The notes under the pieces were generated by a model. That model did not search any database, was not told the DNA's origin, and saw nothing but the letters and a program-made list of their open reading frames with translations. Positions 32,561 to 43,405 of a DNA stretch of 64,000 bases are shown piece after piece (position 1 is the stretch's first letter; every line of letters starts with the position of its first letter). Made by a program: the position numbers and the translations under genes. This DNA comes from Bacillota bacterium (GTDB lineage: Bacteria > Bacillota > Clostridia > TANB77 > CAG-465), in NCBI GenBank assembly GCA_023460515.1, contig JAEWPS010000018.1, positions 124,001 to 188,000 of the forward strand, written 5' to 3'.

Positions 32561-34357
32561 TTATTTGTAATATTTTGATACCAATTTACTCCATAAAGTA
32601 GCTACTTCACCAGATGAGAAGTTCATTGATTTTGGTTTATCGTATCCAACCCAAAGCGTAGCTGTTACATCATCTGTATAACCACACAGCCAGAAATCTT
32701 TTTTATCATCTGTTGTACCAGTTTTAGCACGTACTTCTAAGCCAGATATATTAGCTTTACTTGCAGTACCATTTGTAACAACATAACGTAAAGTATCATC
32801 AATCATATCATTTGCGTCCTCAGATATTACTTTATATTTATCTTGACTAATCTTTATTGTTTTTCCATCTACAATTATTTTATCTATAAACGAAATATTT
32901 CTAAACATCCCTTCATTATTAAATACGTTATACGCTCTTACCATCTCAAAAGGAGAAATTCCGTTAGTTATACCACCTATTGCAAGCGGATATACTGCAT
33001 CTTGTTTAGTAAGAGAAGTTATACCAAAGTTCTTAAGATAAGTCATAGATTTAGATATACCCACCAAATCTAATGTTTTAACAGCAATTGTATTTATTGA
33101 CTGTCCTATTGCATCATAAACTCTAAACTCGCCTCGATAGCCTTCATACCAATTAGATGGTGACCACGTATTATTACCAGATTTAATTACAACTTTAGAA
33201 TCAGTTACAATTGAATTAGGAGTTAGAATACCCATATCAAAAGCAGGTGCATACACAGCAATCGGTTTCATAGTAGAACCAGGTTGTCTAGTCATAATTT
33301 TAATTCTATCGTACTGACTATTAGTTCGCGAAGATATTGCAGAGATAATTTTTCCATCTTTAGTAGTTATTATAAAAGAAGACTCAATATCATCTTTAAA
33401 ATATGATTTCATGATTTTGTATAATTCATTTTGGTAATCTACATTTAGATTAGTATAAATTTGTATATTACCGTTTAATATGCTTTTTTCTATTTCCGCC
33501 TCATCTTTTCTTAATCCACTACTAATTAACATTTCTTTTGCTTCTTTTATTGCAATACGAACATATTGATTAACTGCAGTATCCTTAATAGTTTTAAATA
33601 CGATATCCTGTTTCAATGCTTCATCATATTCAGATTTAGATATATACCCCTGCTCTTTCATTTCTTTTAAAACAAGTTTTTGTCTATCTAATAATCTTTT
33701 CTTAGAATCATCACTAGAATACGGATTATTTCCTTCTGGTGAATATGCCATAGCTGCAATAGCTGCGGATTCTGCAACACTTAATTTTGATGGAGTTTTA
33801 CCAAAAAAGACTAAACTTGCAGCATTTATTCCATAGGCACCTTGACCAAAGTAAATGTAATTAATATAATTTTCAAGTATTTCATCTTTACTCATATTTT
33901 TTTCTAAATATATTGCTCTAGCAATTTCTCTCATCTTACGCTTAGGTGTATCTTCATTATCTTCTGTTATGTTTCTAGCTAATTGCTGAGTTATAGTACT
34001 ACCACCACCACGCCCAACTAAATTTTTATTAAATACATAATTAATAACCGCACCGCTAAATCGTTTAACATCAAAACCATGATGTTCATAAAACCGTTTA
34101 TCTTCAATAGCTATAAAACTAGTATAAACATACTTAGGAACTTCTGAAAGCTTTGTGTAAACCCTTGTTTCGTTATCATATATAACAGAAATTTCGTTAC
34201 CTTTACTGTCATATATATGTGGAATAGCATTTAACTCTATATTACTTATATCAACACCCTTTTTATATGTACCAACCATGTATATACAAACCACCGTAGA
34301 TACTACCAAAGTTGTAAATATAATTATAAATAAAATACCAGATAAAAATTTTTTCAT
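32561..34357 (-). CDS. Class A penicillin-binding protein (transglycosylase/transpeptidase)
   Basis: The 598-residue bifunctional peptidoglycan synthase has one membrane anchor (about 5-28). The glycosyltransferase-51 domain (about 55-230) has 'IEDKRFYEHHGFD', 'GGSTITQQLARN' and 'RKMREIARA'. The transpeptidase domain (about 300-598) has the active-site Ser in 'PGSTMKP' (S-x-x-K), 'SIN' in 'GQSINTIAVK' and the K-T-G triad in 'AKTGTTDDKK'. It is shorter than Bacillus PBP1 and lacks a C-terminal FN3/PASTA extension. It has its own consensus promoter (34410-34438) and AGGAGG. Confidence 0.93.
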   Translation of the reverse strand: MKKFLSGILFIIIFTTLVVSTVVCIYMVGTYKKGVDISNIELNAIPHIYDSKGNEISVIYDNETRVYTKLSEVPKYVYTSFIAIEDKRFYEHHGFDVKRFSGAVINYVFNKNLVGRGGGSTITQQLARNITEDNEDTPKRKMREIARAIYLEKNMSKDEILENYINYIYFGQGAYGINAASLVFFGKTPSKLSVAESAAIAAMAYSPEGNNPYSSDDSKKRLLDRQKLVLKEMKEQGYISKSEYDEALKQDIVFKTIKDTAVNQYVRIAIKEAKEMLISSGLRKDEAEIEKSILNGNIQIYTNLNVDYQNELYKIMKSYFKDDIESSFIITTKDGKIISAISSRTNSQYDRIKIMTRQPGSTMKPIAVYAPAFDMGILTPNSIVTDSKVVIKSGNNTWSPSNWYEGYRGEFRVYDAIGQSINTIAVKTLDLVGISKSMTYLKNFGITSLTKQDAVYPLAIGGITNGISPFEMVRAYNVFNNEGMFRNISFIDKIIVDGKTIKISQDKYKVISEDANDMIDDTLRYVVTNGTASKANISGLEVRAKTGTTDDKKDFWLCGYTDDVTATLWVGYDKPKSMNFSSGEVATLWSKLVSKYYK

Positions 34358-34409
34358 GACAACCTCCTAAATAATTATTTATGGAATTTCTTTTTAAAAC
34401 GCAGTTATT

Positions 34410-34438
34410 ATTATAACAGTATAATTTTGCTTTGTCAA
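34410..34438 (-). promoter_or_regulatory. Consensus promoter of the penicillin-binding protein gene
   Basis: Minus-strand TTGACA (34438-34433), 17-nt spacer, TATAAT (34415-34410), with TGT before the -10. Confidence 0.9.
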
Positions 34439-34474
34439 CATTATATAAAATAAAAAGTATTTATTATATTATTT

Positions 34475-34510
34475 AAAAGAGTACAAGTTTTAAAAAACCT
34501 GTACTCTTTT
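34475..34510 (-). terminator. Terminator of the first Ig-like/Gly-rich giant
   Basis: AAAAGAGTACA (34475-34485) pairs with TGTACTCTTTT (34500-34510), extended by GTTTT/AAAAC around the loop. It lies 14 bases past the stop. Confidence 0.85.
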
Positions 34511-34523
34511 ACTTTAATTTAAA

Positions 34524-37500
34524 TTATGGTGCATTAGTTATTTTAACATAACCATTACCACTGTTTCCAACTATTGAACCACCAGTTGTACCTGGCATTG
34601 TAGCATTTCCAGCTATTATTTGACCTGATATTACACCACCAATATAGCAAGAACCGCCACCACCAGCACCACCGTTAGAACCCCACCAACCGGCACCGCC
34701 GCCGCCGCCACCACCACCGTAGTAGCCGCCACCGCCGCCGCCGCCAGAGCCTGGGCCATAGTAATCTAATCTATCTCCGTATACTCCGCCACCAGAGCCA
34801 CCTTGACCTAATGATCCATTTCCTCCATTGTATCCTTTTGCATATGTTGACATACTAGTTATATCTCCACCTGAAGCAGATCCTCCATTTCCTGCACCTG
34901 TTCCTCCTGCAGATCCTCCAGCGCCGTGATATAAAGCAGGTGCTCCTACACCAATTCCACTTCCGCCACCACCATAAGCACCATTATATCCTGTAGCATT
35001 TTGGTAATGTCCTGATCCACCTCCACTAGCGCCACCGCCGCCGCCAGCTACTATGATTCTATTAGTAAGAGCTGTTCCAGAAAGTCTTACGTCAGTTGCT
35101 CCACCACCATTTGCTCCATTTTCACAAGCACTTCCTGTTCCAGCAGTTCCTCCGCCGTTATAACCATTTTGACCACCAACATATACATAAAGAATAGTTC
35201 CAGCAGTTAAATTTATATTACCACTACTATATGCACCTAGACCACCAACAATATTCCAATTGTTTCCGCCTTGTGCTCCCCAAACTTCAAGTTTATATGT
35301 TCCAGTATAAGGTACTGTCCATGTTTGATAACTTCCATTATAACTAAATGTCTGATTTACTGCGGGTACTGTTACAAAACCATTAGATTTTGTAATTACA
35401 GTGTTTCCTGCATTATCCGATCCTTTTATCCACAAATAATAAGTTCCTGTACCAGAATTAGTTATTGTTGTTCCATTTGCAAATGTATTCCAACCTGATG
35501 ATGGTGTTGTTACATTTTGTGTATCCCATACATATTGTAATGTACTTGTATTTAAATTACTTCCACCTGTATCATTTACTGTAACAGTTGTACTTGCTGT
35601 TACTACTGTACCACCATTTGTTCCATATGTTACAGTTGGTACAATATTATCAATATAATTTACTAAAATTGAAGTATTTGTTACATTACCAGCTTGATCC
35701 TTTAACCATACATAATATGTTCCATTTGCAGTAATATTTTCAAATACTGTTGCAAAATTTACTCTTGCACTAATATTTGTAAATGTAGGTGCAGTTACAC
35801 TACTTTGATTTATTCCGTATCCTACTATTCCAGATGTATCTGTTGCACTCGCTATAACATTACTTGTTGTCTTCCATAATGTTGTATCAAATACTGTTGC
35901 GTATGCAACCCTCCAAACTAAAGGATTCGATGATGTTGGTGTTACTCCTCCAGTTAAGTAATAAAAGTTAGTTGAACTAAATACTCCTGTTGGACCACAA
36001 GCAACTTTACATACATATTCTTGCCAAGTTCCTGTTCCATCTTGAGACGTTAGCCATGTGATTGTACCCCCATCACCAAATGCATTCGAAGCCCAATTTA
36101 TTGTATATCCTACTGGTATACTTGCTATAATTTTCGTAATAAACACCTTATTTGCAGATGCCATATTTGCAAAATAGAATCCTCCCCATCCAGGCGATGG
36201 TGTTCCTGTTGTTCTTACTTCCAATCCATATCCAGAACCTGTAGGTGAATCTGCCATTGCAATACGTGTATTAGTTACTGTACCATTACCAAGATTATTA
36301 TATACATAAGTATTATTTATTCCACTTTGAAATTTTTGATCTGTAAATATCATACCTCCACTTACAGAGTTTGAAACTAATGGTAACGTTTTATCTATGT
36401 TAGCTATTGTTATTGTTGCTTGAGCTGTTTGATTATTTCCTGCATCATATCCCCTAGCATATACTGTTCCATTTGTTGTAACTATTACTGCTGATGTATA
36501 TGCAGACCATGTTGTACCATTCAAACTATATTGTTTTGTTACAACTTCTGCTGGATATGCTATAGTCACAGTTACATTTCCGTTTGTCCATGTTGTTGGA
36601 CTTGCTGACATTGTTATCGTTCCAACAGCAACTGTTGATATTCCTAATGCATTAGATATAGCACTGTTACCTGCATTATCCATTACTTTTACTTTACATT
36701 GATATGCTCCTGTTGTTAGTGAACTAAATGTATAACTTGTTGCATTAGTAAGTGCTGTCCATGTAACACCATTATCTTTTGAATATTGATATGAACCGTT
36801 ATTAAGTGCACTTCCACCTAAATCCGAAGCAGTTGCTTTAACTGTTATGCTTGATGTTGTTGAGCCAGTATTTTCAGCAGTTATTACTGGTATTACTTTA
36901 TCTATGTTTGCTACAGTCATAGTACTTTGCTCACTTTGATTTCCACTAGCATCACTAGCTCTTGCATATATTGTTGTATTATTTGTACTAATTACAACTG
37001 GTGCTGTATACGCATTCCATGTTAAAGCGTCTGTACTATATTCTTTAACAACTGCATCAGCTGAATATGTAATTGTTACTGTTACATTTCCATTTGTCCA
37101 TGTTGTTGGACTTGCTGACATTGTTGGATTTACAGGAACTATATTATCTACAGCAAATGCGTTAGATTTAGTTATTACACTATTTCCTGTATTATCTAAT
37201 GCTTTTATCCATAAATAATATGTACCATTAGAATCTACTTTATTTATTACTTCATCATTTACAAATGTATTCCACTGACCTGTTGGTTCATCTACATTTT
37301 GTGTATCCCATATATACTTTAATGAAGTTGCATCTATATTACTTACACCTACATCAGTTACTGTTACTTTAGTACTAGCAACTTGTAGATTATTTCCTCC
37401 ATTTGTCCCGAATATAACTGTTGGTGATTCTCTATCTATATTTGCAACAGTTATTGTACTTTGTCCACTTTGATTTCCAGCTATATCTATCGCTCTTGCA

Positions 37501-38462
37501 TATATTGTTGTGTTATTTGTATTAACTGTTATTGGATTTGTATATAAATTCCATGATGTTCCATCTAAACTATATTCTTTTGTTACACTATCTGATGGAT
37601 ATGTTATGGATATTACAACATCTAAATCTGTCCATCCTGTTGGAGTAGATGACATTTCTGGATTTGCTGGTGGTGTATTATCTATTTCAAATAATTCACT
37701 ACTAATTATATCTATTGAGTTTGTTACATCATATATATTAGATATACTATATGGTTTTAGTTTTAATTTATATATACCTTCTGCAAGTCCATCTGTTTTT
37801 ATTGTTACTTCTATAGTTCTTAATGTATCTAAGCCAGTACCAGTTGGTGTGCCAATTTCAAATAATGGTTGAACTGGAACTAATACATTATTCTTATCTA
37901 ATAACTCTAGTTTACTTGTTAAATTTATATTATTTATACTAGCGTTAGATGAAATTTTTATTGTAGCCACAACATCTGTTCCGGCAGATATTGGCAAAGT
38001 TGTAGTTGTAGAAATTATTGCATCTAATCTATCTGCATCTATAACATCCACATTAGTTTCTTGTGCCCATCTTTTTTTTGTTCTGTCTGTTCCTACGTAA
38101 ACTAATTTTCCGTTTACCACTTCAAATTGTCCATTATATTTATTTGTAGTAGATAATGCAGGTATTATATCTTTTATTGTTTTACCTACAATAACAGTAC
38201 CATTATATTCTACAGATAAATCATCTGCATTTAGATTATCTGGACTAAACATAGTAGTATTTGCATACTCACTAGATACGTACAAACTTAAGTCCGATTC
38301 GATTGCATCTAAATCTGATTTAAATACAGCCTCATTCGCACTATTTATTGGATTATTTGCAGACAATGTTAAAATAACAGCACCTGCAAGAATAACAATA
38401 ACTATTATTGTTATAACTAATACTATTAATGATATACCGATTTTATTATATTTGTAATTCAC
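34524..38462 (-). CDS. Pilin-like giant surface protein with Ig-like repeats and ALK-like Gly-rich domain
   Basis: The 1312-residue protein has a prepilin-like N-terminus ('GISLIVLVITIIVIVILAG', no Glu at +5) and the shared module ending 'GKLVYVGTDRTKKRWAQ'. Several bacterial Ig-like repeats follow ('TYYLWIKALDNTGN', 'STITVANID'). A beta-sandwich-like module lies near 690-820 ('GSGYGLEV', 'PGWGGFYF'). The C-terminal ~260-residue domain begins 'GTYKLEVWGAQGG' and continues with 'YVYVGG', 'GGGATDVRL' and 'RIIVAGGGGG' plus long Gly runs. That is the glycine-rich fold of ALK/LTK receptors and bacterial homologues. Start is GTG at 38462 after AGAGGTGA, 31 bases downstream of the FxLYD-like gene. 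A paralogue lies just upstream. Confidence 0.85.
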   Translation of the reverse strand: MNYKYNKIGISLIVLVITIIVIVILAGAVILTLSANNPINSANEAVFKSDLDAIESDLSLYVSSEYANTTMFSPDNLNADDLSVEYNGTVIVGKTIKDIIPALSTTNKYNGQFEVVNGKLVYVGTDRTKKRWAQETNVDVIDADRLDAIISTTTTLPISAGTDVVATIKISSNASINNINLTSKLELLDKNNVLVPVQPLFEIGTPTGTGLDTLRTIEVTIKTDGLAEGIYKLKLKPYSISNIYDVTNSIDIISSELFEIDNTPPANPEMSSTPTGWTDLDVVISITYPSDSVTKEYSLDGTSWNLYTNPITVNTNNTTIYARAIDIAGNQSGQSTITVANIDRESPTVIFGTNGGNNLQVASTKVTVTDVGVSNIDATSLKYIWDTQNVDEPTGQWNTFVNDEVINKVDSNGTYYLWIKALDNTGNSVITKSNAFAVDNIVPVNPTMSASPTTWTNGNVTVTITYSADAVVKEYSTDALTWNAYTAPVVISTNNTTIYARASDASGNQSEQSTMTVANIDKVIPVITAENTGSTTSSITVKATASDLGGSALNNGSYQYSKDNGVTWTALTNATSYTFSSLTTGAYQCKVKVMDNAGNSAISNALGISTVAVGTITMSASPTTWTNGNVTVTIAYPAEVVTKQYSLNGTTWSAYTSAVIVTTNGTVYARGYDAGNNQTAQATITIANIDKTLPLVSNSVSGGMIFTDQKFQSGINNTYVYNNLGNGTVTNTRIAMADSPTGSGYGLEVRTTGTPSPGWGGFYFANMASANKVFITKIIASIPVGYTINWASNAFGDGGTITWLTSQDGTGTWQEYVCKVACGPTGVFSSTNFYYLTGGVTPTSSNPLVWRVAYATVFDTTLWKTTSNVIASATDTSGIVGYGINQSSVTAPTFTNISARVNFATVFENITANGTYYVWLKDQAGNVTNTSILVNYIDNIVPTVTYGTNGGTVVTASTTVTVNDTGGSNLNTSTLQYVWDTQNVTTPSSGWNTFANGTTITNSGTGTYYLWIKGSDNAGNTVITKSNGFVTVPAVNQTFSYNGSYQTWTVPYTGTYKLEVWGAQGGNNWNIVGGLGAYSSGNINLTAGTILYVYVGGQNGYNGGGTAGTGSACENGANGGGATDVRLSGTALTNRIIVAGGGGGASGGGSGHYQNATGYNGAYGGGGSGIGVGAPALYHGAGGSAGGTGAGNGGSASGGDITSMSTYAKGYNGGNGSLGQGGSGGGVYGDRLDYYGPGSGGGGGGGYYGGGGGGGGAGWWGSNGGAGGGGSCYIGGVISGQIIAGNATMPGTTGGSIVGNSGNGYVKITNAP

Positions 38463-38493
38463 AACTTCACCTCTTAAAGTTTCTTTTGAGTAA

Positions 38494-38964
38494 CTACTCC
38501 ATTATTTCATAAATAACATTTTTTGAATTAGAAGTATCTATTGTTATGTATGAATCAATATATTTTGTTTCATTTGCTTTTATTTTTCCTACATATCCTA
38601 CAGCTTCTGCCATTACACTTCCATCATTTGCTATAAATTTTACTTTAAATCTTAAGTTATCTTTTGCTATACTATCATTTGTTACCTTTGATGTTAATTT
38701 AGATGTTCCATTAGTATATACTATTTTACTTTGTTCTAATAGTACACCTTTAACGTTTTTATCTTGAGATACTTCTTCACTTGTATTTACCTTAGTACCA
38801 TCATTTGTTTCTGTATAATTTACTTTTGTATTATCTGTTTTATTTCCTTCATTCACTGAATTTGCGCTGTTTTTATTAATAGCTACAATAACAACTATTA
38901 TTGCAATAACAAGAACAACCCCTAAAATTACTAACCTCATTTGATTTTGACCTTTATTATTCAT
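38494..38964 (-). CDS. Membrane-anchored FxLYD-like protein
   Basis: The 156-residue protein has one membrane anchor (about 10-29), an Asn/Thr/Glu-rich linker, and a ~85-residue beta domain ('GVLLEQSKIVYTNGTSKL', 'NLRFKVKFIANDGSVM', 'VGKIKANETKYIDSYI'). This resembles the FxLYD/DUF-type immunoglobulin-like fold found in many Clostridia surface proteins. It lies between two paralogous pilin-like giants, has its own promoter (39013-39041) and probably forms an operon with the downstream giant. A role as accessory or assembly factor for that surface protein is only an inference from position. Confidence 0.7.
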   Translation of the reverse strand: MNNKGQNQMRLVILGVVLVIAIIVVIVAINKNSANSVNEGNKTDNTKVNYTETNDGTKVNTSEEVSQDKNVKGVLLEQSKIVYTNGTSKLTSKVTNDSIAKDNLRFKVKFIANDGSVMAEAVGYVGKIKANETKYIDSYITIDTSNSKNVIYEIME

Positions 38965-39012
38965 TTTAAATCCTCCTATAAATTTATTTATGTATTCATT
39001 TTACACATTTAT

Positions 39013-39041
39013 ATTTTACAATGTATTAAAAAAAATATCAA
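39013..39041 (-). promoter_or_regulatory. Promoter of the FxLYD-giant operon
   Basis: Minus-strand TTGATA (39041-39036), 17-nt spacer, TAAAAT (39018-39013). Confidence 0.65.
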
Positions 39042-39073
39042 GTGTTTATTTAATTATATATTAAAAATTAACA

Positions 39074-39118
39074 GAAAATAGTTGATAATTAAATTATTTA
39101 ATTTTTCAACTATTTCCT
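39074..39118 (-). terminator. Hairpin downstream of the second giant
   Basis: AAATAGTTGA and TCAACTATTT pair across an AT-rich loop with internal AATTAAAT/ATTTAATT pairing, about 135 bases past the stop at 39254. Confidence 0.55.
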
Positions 39119-39253
39119 TTATTTATATATATTATTTCACAGTATTATAAAATACAAAATTATTATCTCTATCAATATAATTTACCACATGCACCAGTTT
39201 CAATTAAAAATAATGTATGTTATTTTACTCCTATATTTTTAGTAACTTTAGCA

Positions 39254-42200
39254 TCATGGTATAGGCGTTATCTTTACTTTACCATTACCACTTGAAATAC
39301 CTGTTTGCATTGAAGCATTAGTAAATACTATTCCAGAATAATGATTTGGTTGACCTGTTAAAGCTCCAGATATGTTAACTGCATTGCATCCAGAATATCC
39401 AGATATGAAGGATGATCCTCCTCCACCAGATGAACCTCCTACGTTATATGCAGAAGTAACTCCGCCGCCTCCGCCAAAGTATCCACCTCCGGCCTCCGCC
39501 TCCACCAGAACCATACATACGAACTTCTTGGAATCCTCCACCATTGGCACCAGTTCCAAATGAACCAGCAAAGCCATTAACAGAATATGTAGAAGTTCCT
39601 TTTGCTCCACCTGCTGTTTGTGTACCTCCAGTAGCTCCATAATAAGTTTCAGCTGCTACATTATTTACCGCTCCACCTAATCCGTTTAATCCTCCACCAG
39701 CTATAGATTCAGTGTTAGTAGTAACAGTCGATGCACCACCACCACCAGCAGCAATTATTACACGAGATATAAGTGAATTTGTATCATTCCAATTACCACC
39801 AACTAATCTTATGTCAGTAGCTCCACCGCCTGAACAACCTTGTGCATAATTAGTTCCAGACTGATACGTTGAACCTCTACCTCCGCCTCCACCACCATTC
39901 CAAGATGGTGCTACATCATAACTTGCTGTATTAATTCCATATTTTCCACTTTCACCAACATATACATAAAAAGTTTTGGCAGTTGTGATTGCCACTGTTC
40001 CTTTACTATACCCACCATTTGTATTTGTTGTTAGGTTAGTATATTTTCCGCCTTGTGCTCCCCAACATTCAAAAATATAATTTCCTGGTTGTAAAGTTAC
40101 AGTTTGAACACCTCCTGTATAATTTAAAGTTATTTCATTGTTTAAAGTAAATATATTAGATTTAGTAACTACAGTATTTCCAAGATTATCTAATGCTTTT
40201 ACCCATAAGTAATATGATCCTCCTAATGCTTGCTTTGTTATTGTATCACCACTTGTAAATGATGTCCATCCACTAATTGGCGCTGTCACATTTTGTGTAT
40301 CCCAAACATACTGTAAACTACTTGCATTTACTCCACTTCCGCCTGCATCAGATACTGTTACGGTTGTAATTGCAGTAGTTACATTAATTCCTCCATTTGT
40401 ACCATACGATACTGTTGGTGCTACTAGATCAATATAACTTACAGTTACTGATTTATTAGTGATATTTCCTGCATTATCTTTTAACCATACATAATATATT
40501 CCGTTAACAGTTATATTATCAAATACAGTTGCAAATTTTGTACTTGGAGCACAATTTACAAAAGTAGGTTGGATTGAAGAACTTTGATTTATTCCGTAGC
40601 CAACTATTCCTGAATTATCTACTGCATTTACTATTATATTACTTGATGTATCCCATTTTGTTGTATCAAATACAGTTGCATATGCTACTTGCCATACTAA
40701 CGGTGATGATACTGTTGGAGCAACTACACCACTTAAATAAAAGAAGTTTGTTGTACTAAATGTACCACTAGTGCCGCAATTAACCTTACATATATATTCT
40801 TTCCATGACCCTGTACCTTCTTGAGACGTTAACCATGTATATGAACCATCACTTCCAATATAATTTGATCCCCATGCAATGTTATATCCTACCGGTATTT
40901 TAGCTATAATTTTTGTTATATACACTTTATTTGCATAACTTTGTGTTGCAAAGAAGAATCCTCCCCATCCGGGTTCTGCTGTTCCTACAGATTTTATTTC
41001 TAGTCCATATCCTGAACCAGTTGGTGAATCACTAATTGCTATACGGGAATTTGTTACTGTTCCATTTCCCATATTATTATAGACGTTCGTACTATTTGTA
41101 CCAGCTGTAAATTTAGGATCATTATATATAATATTTCCTGCTGTAGCTGTTTCAATATTTGGCAATTCCTTATCTATATTCGCAATCGTTATTGTACTTT
41201 GTCCACTTTGATTTCCACTTGAATCAATAGCTCTTGCATATACTGTTGTATTATTTGTACTTACTACAACAGCTGTTGTATATGCACTCCATGTTGTTCC
41301 ATTTGTACTATATTCTTTTATTGCTGCATCAGATGGATATGTGATTGTTACTGTTACATTTCCATTTGTCAATCCTGTTGGTGATGCAGACATTGTTGGA
41401 TTTACTGGTGGTGTATTATCTGCTACAAAAGCATTAGATTTAGTTACAAAATTATTTCCAGCATTATCTATTACTCTTATCCATAGATAATATGTTCCGT
41501 TAATTGATGATTTTGTTATTGTACTACCACTTGTAAATACTGTCCATCCAGATGAAGGAGTTGTAGTATTTTGTGTATCCCAAACATATTCTAATGAACT
41601 AATATTACTTCCACCTAAATCATTTGCTGTAACAACTGTACTTGCTGTTTGTAAATTTGTTCCTCCATTTGTACTATATGTTACAGTAGGTAATATTTTA
41701 TCTATATTTGCAACAGTTATTGTACTTTGTCCACTTTGATTTCCACTAGCATCACTAGCTCTTGCATATACTGTTGTATTATTTGTACTTACTACAACTG
41801 GTGCTGTATATGCACTCCATGTTGTTCCATTTGTACTATATTCTTTTATTGCTGTATCAGCTGAATATGTAATTGTTACTGTTACATTTCCATTTGTCCA
41901 TGCTGTTGGATTTGCTGACATTGTTGGATTTACTGGAACTATATTATCTACAGTAAATACATTAGATTTAGTTATTAGAATATTTCCAGCATTATCTAAC
42001 GCCTTTATCCATAAATAATATGCACCATTTGAATCTACTTTATTTATTATTTCATCATTTACAAATGTAGTCCACTCACCTGTTGGTTCATCTACATTTT
42101 GTGTGTCCCATATATACTTAAACGAAGTTACATCTAGTCCACTTACACCTATATCAGTTAATGTTACTTTAGTACTAGCAACTTGTAGATTATTTCCTCC

Positions 42201-43256
42201 ATTTGTTCCAAAGGTAACAGTTGGTAATTCTCTATCTATATTTGCAACAGTTATTGTACTTTGTCCACTTTGATTTCCAGCTATATCTATTGCCCTAGCA
42301 TATATTGTTTCATTATTTGTACTAACTGTTATTGAATTTGTGTATGTATTCCATGATGTTCCATCTATACTATATTCTTTTGTTACACTATCTGATGGAT
42401 ATGTTATAGACACAGCTACATCTGAATTAGTCCATCCTGTTGGAGTAGCTAACATTTCTGGATTTGTTGGTGGTGTGTTATCTATTTCAAATAAATTACC
42501 TGTTATTATATTTTTCAAATTTGTTACATTATAGATATTAGATATACTATTTGATTTAAGTTTTAATTTATATATACCCTCTGCAAGTCCCTCTGTTTTT
42601 ATTTTTACCTCTACATTTCTTAATGTATCTAACTCAGTACCACTTGGTACACCAATTTCAAATACTGGTTGAACTGGTAAAGGTAAATTATTATGATCTA
42701 ATAATTCTAAATTATTATTTATATTTATATTATTTATACTAGCGTTAGATGAAATTTTAATAATAGCTACAACATCTGTTCCAGCAGATATTGGCAAAGT
42801 TATTGCTGTAGAAATTATTGCATCTAATCTATCCGCATCTATAACCTCTACATTAACATCTTGTGCCCATCTTTTTTGTGTTCTATTTGTACCTAAGTAT
42901 ACTAATTTACCGTCTACAATTTCAAATTGACCGTTATATTTATCTGTTTTAGATAAAATTGGTATTATGTCTTTAATTGTTTTCCCCTCAATAGTTATAC
43001 CATCATATTCTGCAGATAAATCATTAGCATCTAGTTTATTTGGACTATATGTTTTAGCTTTAGCATATTGACTTGTTTGATAAACATTTAAATCCGAAGC
43101 TATAGCATCTAAATCTGACTTAAATGCTGCTTCATTAGCGCTATTTATTGGATTATTTGTAGAGAGTGTTAAAATAACACCACCTGCAAGAATTGCAATT
43201 ATAATTATTGTTATTACGAGTACGATTAAAGATATACCCCTTCTTGTATTTTTCAT
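39254..43256 (-). CDS. Frameshifted pilin-like giant with Ig-like repeats and Gly-rich domain
   Basis: This is a tandem paralogue of the 34.5 kb gene. The prepilin-like start 'RRGISLIVLVITIIIIAI', the shared module ('GKLVYLGTNRTQKRWAQ'), the Ig-like repeats and the C-terminal domain ('YIFECWGAQGG', 'GGGATDIRL', 'RVIIAAGGGGA') correspond in order. The frame breaks in a Gly-codon run at 39491-39492, where one extra G on the plus strand interrupts a CCTCCG repeat. Upstream of it the frame gives an aberrant Arg/Trp tail stopping at 39444. In the other frame the proper ending follows ('GGYFGGGGG', 'GGSSFISGYSG', 'GNGKVKITPIP') to 39254. Corrected, the protein is 1333 residues. It has its own consensus promoter. 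Confidence 0.85.
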
Positions 43257-43296
43257 TAAAGTTCCCCCTATTTTAAGAAATAGTTTTTTATTTAAA

Positions 43297-43325
43297 ATTA
43301 TATATTAAATATAACTTTTTGTCAA
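43297..43325 (-). promoter_or_regulatory. Consensus promoter of the second giant
   Basis: Minus-strand TTGACA (43325-43320), 17-nt spacer, TATAAT (43302-43297). Confidence 0.9.
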
Positions 43326-43405
43326 CAAAATTATGCGTTTTAACTGTTAAGAATATCATTTGTAATATTATTGAAATATGCAATAAATTTCAGACATTTT
43401 ACAAT

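Noticed and set aside
39254..39640. Separate 128-codon gene at the end of the second giant
   Set aside because: Its first half is out-of-frame translation of the giant and only the second half is the true Gly-rich ending; it is part of the frameshifted gene.
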